Below are positions 59,510 to 64,000 of a stretch of 64,000 nt of DNA, piece after piece. Where the stretch lies: NCBI GenBank assembly GCA_938036835.1, contig CALHWB010000037.1, forward strand, positions 1 through 64,000, read 5' to 3'. Under the pieces are notes generated by a model. It saw only the letters and a list, made by a program, of their open reading frames with translations, did no database searches and was not told where the DNA came from. This DNA comes from an uncultured Propionibacterium sp. (GTDB lineage Bacteria > Actinomycetota > Actinomycetes > Propionibacteriales > Propionibacteriaceae). Numbering within the stretch: position 1 is the stretch's first letter; each line of letters begins with the position of its first letter. A program made the position numbers and the translations under genes.

Positions 59510-60403
59510 ATGACTACCGACCATGAACTCGAATCGATCGTCCGGCAGGTCCTGGCCCGGCTCGGCCCCGAAGTCCTGGCCGGGCAGGCCAGCGGCCCGG
59601 CAGCGGCTGCCCGGCCCGGCCCGGTTGCCGTCGCCGACGATGAGGCGATCCCCGACGTCCGGGCGGTCGACTACCGGCAGATCTACCGGGTGCCGAACGC
59701 GGCCAATCCCGAAGAGTTCGCCCGGATCAAGGCTCGCACCTGGGCGCGACTCGGGCAGGGACGGGTGGGGCCGCGCTATACCACCCAAGGGCTGCTGCGC
59801 TTCTGGGCCGACAACGCCGCCGCAATGGACGCGGTGTTCACCGATGTCCCCCAGGATCTCCTGGACAGGCTGGGACTGTTCACCGTGCAGACCAGATGCC
59901 GGTCCAAGGACGAATACCTGACCCACCCGGAGCTGGGTGCCCAATTCGATTCCGCCGTGCTGGCTGAGCTAAAACAGCGCTGCCAGGCCAACCCACAGGT
60001 GCAGGTCTATGTCGCCGACGGGCTGTCCTCGACCGCGGTCGAGGCCAATGTGCCCGAACTGCTGCCGGCCCTCACCCAGGGGCTGCAACTGCACGGGCTG
60101 GGCATGGGTACCCCGTTCTTCGTCAGATACGGCCGGGTGCGTTCCATGGAACCGATCTCGGAAACCCTGGGCGCCACCGTGGCCTGCGTCCTGCTGGGGG
60201 AGCGGCCGGGGCTGGCCAGCGCGGAATCGCTGAGCGCCTATCTGGCTTTCGAACCCAGGGTCGGCATGTCGGAGGCCGACCGGACCTGCGTGTCGAACAT
60301 CCACAGCGAGGGCACCAACCCGGCCGAGGCCGGCGCCCATATCGCCGACATCATCGACCAGATGATCAAGCAGCAGGCTTCCGGGATCAACCTGAAGCTA
60401 TGA
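59510..60403 (+). CDS. EutC-like cobalamin lyase small subunit (copy 2)
   Basis: The 297-residue protein has an N-terminal amphipathic helix (HELESIVRQVLARLGPEVL) closely resembling that of EutC copy 1, so it too should be sent into the shell. After a linker comes a EutC domain: RLGQGRVGPRYTTQGLLRF, VADGLSSTAVEANVPEL, GMGTPFFVRYGRVRSM, LLGERPGLASAESLSAYLA and DRTCVSNIHSEGTNPAEAG. These segments are nearer to the classical proteobacterial EutC than copy 1 is. It follows eutB2 by 9 bases and ends the operon. Confidence 0.94.
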   Translation: MTTDHELESIVRQVLARLGPEVLAGQASGPAAAARPGPVAVADDEAIPDVRAVDYRQIYRVPNAANPEEFARIKARTWARLGQGRVGPRYTTQGLLRFWADNAAAMDAVFTDVPQDLLDRLGLFTVQTRCRSKDEYLTHPELGAQFDSAVLAELKQRCQANPQVQVYVADGLSSTAVEANVPELLPALTQGLQLHGLGMGTPFFVRYGRVRSMEPISETLGATVACVLLGERPGLASAESLSAYLAFEPRVGMSEADRTCVSNIHSEGTNPAEAGAHIADIIDQMIKQQASGINLKL

Positions 60404-60422
60404 GCCGGCGGGCACCTGCCTT

Positions 60423-60469
60423 GGGGCCGGGCGTGCCCGGCCCCGGGAACCCCGCGCCCCGATGCGGGG
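60423..60469. terminator. Terminator at the end of the eut operon
   Basis: GGGGCCGGG (60423-60431) and CCCGGCCCC (60436-60444) form a perfect 9-bp stem with a CGTG loop. A second stem follows, CCCCGC (60450-60455) with GCGGGG (60464-60469). They lie between converging genes. Confidence 0.7.
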
Positions 60470-60529
60470 CTGGGCAGGGCCTCCTCGGCCCGGGAGATGG
60501 GCCTGCCCGGTGGTGCGGGGTCCCGCGGG

Positions 60530-61378
60530 TCACCACTCCTCGTGGGTGTTGGCGTCCCAGGCCGCCTGCTCGCCCAGATCCAGGGTGGCCAGGTCCGCCA
60601 TATCCCGTTCGGTCAGCTCGAAACCGAACAGGTCGGCGTTGCTGCGCCAGCGGGCCGGCCGCGCGGAAGAGGGAATCACCACCGCGCCTTGCTGGACCGC
60701 CCAGCGCAGCACCACCTGGGAGACATCGACCCCCAGCCTTCGGGCAATCTTGGCCGTGACGATCTGACCCATCGGGTTTTCGGCCCCGCCGAGTGGCCGC
60801 CACCCCTCGGCAACGATGTCGTGCTCGGCCAGGAAGGCGCGCAGCCCGGTGCGGGCCAGCGCCGGGGAAAGCTGGATCTGATCGATCACCGGCCAGACCC
60901 CGGTCGCGGTGTGCAGTTCCTCGAGCTGATGCGGCAGGAAATTCGAAACCCCGACATGCCGCACCAGGCCTTCGGCCTGCAACTCCAGCATCTCGGCCCA
61001 GGTCTCCACCGCCAGCCCGCGCGAGGGGTTCGGCCAGTGGATCAGCAGCAGATCGACATAGTCGGTGGCCAGCCGGCGAAGGGATTCGGTGAGCCCGCGG
61101 CGGGTATAGCCGCGGCCCTGGTCGTTGCCGGCGATCTTGGTGGTCACCATGAGCTGTTCGCGCGATACCCCGGAACGCTTGATCGCCGCTCCGACCGCGC
61201 CCTCGTTGGCGTACTGGGCGGCGCTGTCGATCAGCCGGTAGCCGGCGCGGATACACTCCGCCAGCCCATCGGCGAGCTCGTTGCCCTTGGCGAACAGGGT
61301 ACCGGTACCGACCTGGGGGATCTCCCCGCCGTCCCGGAGGGGAACGGTGGGGATACGGATGCTGTCATCATTGGCCAT
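60530..61378 (-). CDS. Aldo/keto reductase
   Basis: The 282-residue TIM-barrel oxidoreductase shows the catalytic tetrad: Asp and Tyr in YRLIDSAAQYANEGAVG, Lys in LMVTTKIAGND and His in DLLLIHWPNPS. It also has VRHVGVSNFLPHQLEEL and the NADPH-binding end VIPSSARPARWRSNADLF. It belongs to the AKR5-type group (2,5-diketo-gluconate reductase-like) and may reduce aldehydes or ketones. ATG 61378 is preceded by GTGGGGGT. It converges on the eut operon; a link to aldehyde detoxification is possible but not shown. Confidence 0.92.
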   Translation of the reverse strand: MANDDSIRIPTVPLRDGGEIPQVGTGTLFAKGNELADGLAECIRAGYRLIDSAAQYANEGAVGAAIKRSGVSREQLMVTTKIAGNDQGRGYTRRGLTESLRRLATDYVDLLLIHWPNPSRGLAVETWAEMLELQAEGLVRHVGVSNFLPHQLEELHTATGVWPVIDQIQLSPALARTGLRAFLAEHDIVAEGWRPLGGAENPMGQIVTAKIARRLGVDVSQVVLRWAVQQGAVVIPSSARPARWRSNADLFGFELTERDMADLATLDLGEQAAWDANTHEEW

Positions 61379-61609
61379 ACCCCCACTGTGGCACAGCCGG
61401 AAAGGCCCGGGCCGGGATCCCCAGGGACCGCACCCGGACGTCGTGCCGCCGGTTACCGGTATCGCGGGGCCGAGGACGCCCATCGGCGCTGCCCGGGCCC
61501 CCGGCCGGGCAGGACGCAAGGTTTGACGGCCAGACCCGGATCGGCCCGGACGATGGTGATGGTGGGCCCGGCGTGGGGCAACCCATGCCGGTACCCGGTC
61601 GTCCAGGAT
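61379..61609. other. Gap between the response regulator and aldo/keto reductase genes
   Basis: These 231 bases are GC-rich. I see no gene and no clear hairpin beyond short GC inverted repeats. Confidence 0.3.
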
Positions 61610-62242
61610 TCACAGCAGGCCGCGTTCGAAGGCCACCCGTACCGCGGCGGCGCGGTCGTTGACCCCCAGCTTCGCGTAGCTGTGCACCAGATGGGTTTTG
61701 ATCGTGGCTTCGGAGACCATCAACTCGTCGGCGACCGTCCGGTTCGTCCCCCCAAGGGCGATCGCCCGCAGCACCTGGGTCTCGCGTTCGGTCAGTGTGG
61801 GCTCGCTGCGGCGCCCCGACAGGGCATCGAACACCACCGGGGCCAGCACCGGCCGGCCGGCCGCGACCTCCCGCACCGCGCGGATCAGTTCGTTGCGGGG
61901 AGCGTCCTTCAGCAGATAGCCGCTGGCCCCGACACCGATCGCGGCCGTGATATCCCGGTCGGTGTCGTAGGTGGTCAACACCAGCACCGGGACCGTAACC
62001 CCGTGCTCGCGCAGGGTACGGATCGCGCTCACCCCGTCTCCATTGGGCATGCGCAGATCCATCAACGCCACATCGGGCCGGGTGCGTTCGATGACCACCA
62101 CCCCTTCGGACCCGGAGGCGGCCTCTCCGACGACAGTCATATCGGTTTCGCGGCTCAGAATGCCGATCAGGCCATCGCGGACGATCGGATGATCGTCTAC
62201 CACAACGATGCGCAACTGGTGATTCGGCTGGTCAACACTCAT
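61610..62242 (-). CDS. NarL/LuxR-family response regulator
   Basis: The 210-residue protein has a receiver domain (RIVVVDDHPIVRDGLIGIL, phospho-acceptor in VALMDLRMPNGDG, Lys in YLLKDAPR) and a C-terminal LuxR-type HTH (LTERETQVLRAIALGGTNR, then LMVSEATIKTHLVHSYAKL). It overlaps the histidine kinase gene by 4 bases, so the two form a two-component pair. With the upstream ABC-2 permease this is the arrangement of many actinobacterial envelope or drug-response systems such as DesKR and LiaSR relatives. Confidence 0.94.
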   Translation of the reverse strand: MSVDQPNHQLRIVVVDDHPIVRDGLIGILSRETDMTVVGEAASGSEGVVVIERTRPDVALMDLRMPNGDGVSAIRTLREHGVTVPVLVLTTYDTDRDITAAIGVGASGYLLKDAPRNELIRAVREVAAGRPVLAPVVFDALSGRRSEPTLTERETQVLRAIALGGTNRTVADELMVSEATIKTHLVHSYAKLGVNDRAAAVRVAFERGLL

Positions 62243-63396
62243 CTTGGGATGGCTGCGCTGACGGTGCAGCCCGCTCCTTCCCGGCTCTCGATCTCAACGC
62301 TGCCGCCGTGGGCGGCTAGCCGCTCCGCCATGCCCGGCAGCCCGCGGCCGGGGTTCAGCCGGTCGGCGCGGAATCCGCGGCCGTCATCGCGGACATCGAG
62401 GCGTACCTCGTCGTCCCCGTAATCCAGGCTGACCACGACCCGGTTCGCCCGGGCGTGGCGGGCGGTATTGGACAGGGACTCCTGCGCGATCCGCAACAGG
62501 TCCGCGTCCGCACCGGTGGCGCCGGGTTCGCCGGTGAGCACGAACCGGGCCGCCAGCCCGGTGCGTTGCCCGGTCTGGGCCACCAGTTCGGCCAACGCGG
62601 CCGGCAGCGGATCGGAGTCCAGCCGCGGCGAGGCCAGCGCGCGCACGGCGCGGCGGGCCTCCGCGAGTGCCTCCCGGGCGGTGGCCAGGGTGCGGTCCAA
62701 CCGGGCTGCCAACTCGGGATCGTCGGATTGGGTGGCCGCCAGCTGGGTGATGATGCCCACCAGCCCCTGGGCGACGGTGTCATGGATCTCCCGGGACAGC
62801 CGGGCCCGTTCCTCTTGGATTCCGGCCTCCCGCGCCTGGGTGACCAGTTGGGCGCGCAGCAGATCGGCTCGCCGTTCGGCGGCCCGTAGCTCGGCGATGG
62901 TCTGCTCCAGCTTCTGCATGGTGCGCAGGCGCTGCTGCTCCACCAATTGGATGACGGCCACCACGGCCAGGTTCACCGCCACCAAGATCGCGTAGAGGGG
63001 CCAGGAAGCCAGCGACCCCCGAGGCCCGCCCATCTGGGCGGCCGCCGTGATCAGCGCGGTCAATACCAAGGATGCCGCCCGCTGGGGGGCCGAGAAGGCG
63101 CGCGGGGTCTCCAGGTAGCCGATGAACACATAGGCGCCGTACACCGGCGAGATATACACCAGCGGTGCACCGCACAGCAATGCCGGCCAGTAGCCCAGCG
63201 GGCGCGTCCGCTGGTCGGATTGCGCGATCAGCAGCCAGCCCCGGTAGCCCAGCAACACCACGGTGATCGCCACCATCGCGGGTACCTCGCCGGGGTGCAC
63301 CAGCGGCCCGACCAGGCGCACCGACACCAACAACGAGATCAGCAGCATCAATACGGCGATCCAATCGGTGACCGGTGGCTTGGTCGAGTTGTGCAC
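62239..63396 (-). CDS. Two-component sensor histidine kinase (HisKA_3 type)
   Basis: The 385-residue kinase has an N-terminal membrane part of about five helices (residues 10-150), then a coiled segment (IQLVEQQRLRTMQKLEQTI), the HisKA_3 phosphorylation site (RLSREIHDTVAQGLVGI) and a HATPase domain (AQESLSNTARHARANRVVV, DDGRGF, GRGLPGMAERLAAHGG). There is no extracellular sensor domain, so the signal is probably felt within the membrane. The response regulator gene overlaps its end by 4 bases. Confidence 0.94.
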   Translation of the reverse strand: MHNSTKPPVTDWIAVLMLLISLLVSVRLVGPLVHPGEVPAMVAITVVLLGYRGWLLIAQSDQRTRPLGYWPALLCGAPLVYISPVYGAYVFIGYLETPRAFSAPQRAASLVLTALITAAAQMGGPRGSLASWPLYAILVAVNLAVVAVIQLVEQQRLRTMQKLEQTIAELRAAERRADLLRAQLVTQAREAGIQEERARLSREIHDTVAQGLVGIITQLAATQSDDPELAARLDRTLATAREALAEARRAVRALASPRLDSDPLPAALAELVAQTGQRTGLAARFVLTGEPGATGADADLLRIAQESLSNTARHARANRVVVSLDYGDDEVRLDVRDDGRGFRADRLNPGRGLPGMAERLAAHGGSVEIESREGAGCTVSAAIPR

Positions 63397-63453
63397 GGTG
63401 CCTATCCTGCCCGTTCGAGACGGCGGATCTGGGGGGAACGGGGCGGTTCGCGG

Positions 63454-64000
63454 TCATTCCCAGCGGAAGGTGCGAATCGCGACGGCAAACCCGAGGACGG
63501 CCCAAACCAGCAGGCAGACCGGTGGCTGCCAGCCGGGCGCGGTACCCGAGGCCGCATGCACCAGCAGGGACACCGCCGCACCGCCGGGCGTCCAATCGGC
63601 CAGGGCGGCCAGCCAGCCGGGGAACTGGGCGCGCGGCAGCCACATGCCGGCCGCGAACCACATCACCGCGGCGAAGGCGGTGCCGGCGGCGCCGGCGACC
63701 CGGGGATTGCCGATGACCGAGGACGACATGGCGCCCAACCCCAGGAAGGCGACGGCGCAGGGCACGGCGGCCAGGGTGGCCAATAGCTGATGGCCGGTAT
63801 CCTGCAAACCGAACGGCAGCGGGAACAAGGCCAGGAATGCGGCCACCAGGATCGCGATGACCAGCGTCAGCGCCAGCACGGCCGCCAGCAGGGTGCCCGG
63901 ATGCACCGGGGTGGTGCGCAGCCGCCGCAGGAAACCGGACTCCCGGTAGCCGCCCAACACCGTCGGCATCGTCTGCAGCGCGAGGGTGGTCATCGCGAAG
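63454..64000 (-). CDS. ABC-2 type transporter permease (C-terminal part; start beyond the window)
   Basis: The frame enters from the window edge. The visible ~181 residues include YRESGFLRRLRTTPVHPGT, a cytosolic coupling segment typical of ABC-2 permeases, followed by four or five hydrophobic helices, LGLGAMSSSVIGNPRVAGAAG and a short end (GFAVAIRTFRWE). The Met at 63993 is probably internal. A gene for the ATPase is expected further upstream, outside the window. It ends 57 bases before the kinase gene and is probably co-transcribed with it. Confidence 0.85.
   Translation of the reverse strand, partial: FAMTTLALQTMPTVLGGYRESGFLRRLRTTPVHPGTLLAAVLALTLVIAILVAAFLALFPLPFGLQDTGHQLLATLAAVPCAVAFLGLGAMSSSVIGNPRVAGAAGTAFAAVMWFAAGMWLPRAQFPGWLAALADWTPGGAAVSLLVHAASGTAPGWQPPVCLLVWAVLGFAVAIRTFRWE

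Overview
The window is high-GC DNA from a Gram-positive actinobacterium. Signs of this are a WhiB regulator, the whiB4-like/ponA2-like/metallophosphoesterase neighbourhood known from mycobacteria, DUF1707 proteins, a translational ileS T-box, many GTG/TTG starts and leaderless-looking promoters. A Propionibacteriales or Propionibacteriaceae member is my best guess, but the sequence does not fix the genus.

Left part (1-13.4 kb): the 3' end of dnaX, then ybaB and recR, a DUF1707 protein, an ECF sigma factor with a membrane partner, ileS behind a T-box leader, a GntP-family permease divergent from an orphan DcuR/CitB-type response regulator, and a BCCT carrier. Next (13.4-24 kb): a Thr-Pro-repeat lipoprotein and a nucleoside-salvage block. 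That block holds a BmpA/NupOPQ-type ABC importer, purine nucleoside phosphorylase, a PGM2-type phosphosugar mutase and adenosine deaminase, with a fructosamine-kinase-like gene beside it. From 24 to 41.6 kb lie a TrpXYZ-like ABC importer, lysC overlapping murJ, an FMN reductase, and a dsbA-like gene followed by a decayed ccdA and a DUF4272 gene. A Crp/Fnr regulator, a broken transposase, tRNA-Pro(CGG), an XRE regulator and the whiB/ponA/phosphoesterase trio complete this part.

The centrepiece is an 18.5-kb ethanolamine microcompartment (BMC) operon, 41889-60403, all on the + strand and nearly gapless. Order: eutH, eutN, eutA, eutB, eutC, eutL, eutE, a BMC-H shell gene with an 88-residue N-terminal extension and a second internal start, eutQ, eutT, eutJ, a tandem-BMC shell protein, a small repeat-containing protein, pta, a zinc alcohol dehydrogenase, then a second complete set eutA2-eutB2-eutC2. 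Ethanolamine would enter by EutH. The lyase, kept in adenosylcobalamin by EutT and EutA, would make acetaldehyde and ammonia. EutE makes acetyl-CoA, Pta makes acetyl phosphate, and the dehydrogenase makes ethanol. The second lyase keeps Arg160, Gln162, Asn193 and Glu287 but has Ala in place of Asp362, so it may use another substrate. EutQ, EutT and the small protein share an N-terminal module. No eut-type regulator is present. A tandem 18-bp repeat just upstream of eutH is the best operator candidate.

The right end (60.5-64 kb) has an aldo/keto reductase and, on the minus strand, a NarL-type two-component pair after an ABC-2 permease that runs off the window.
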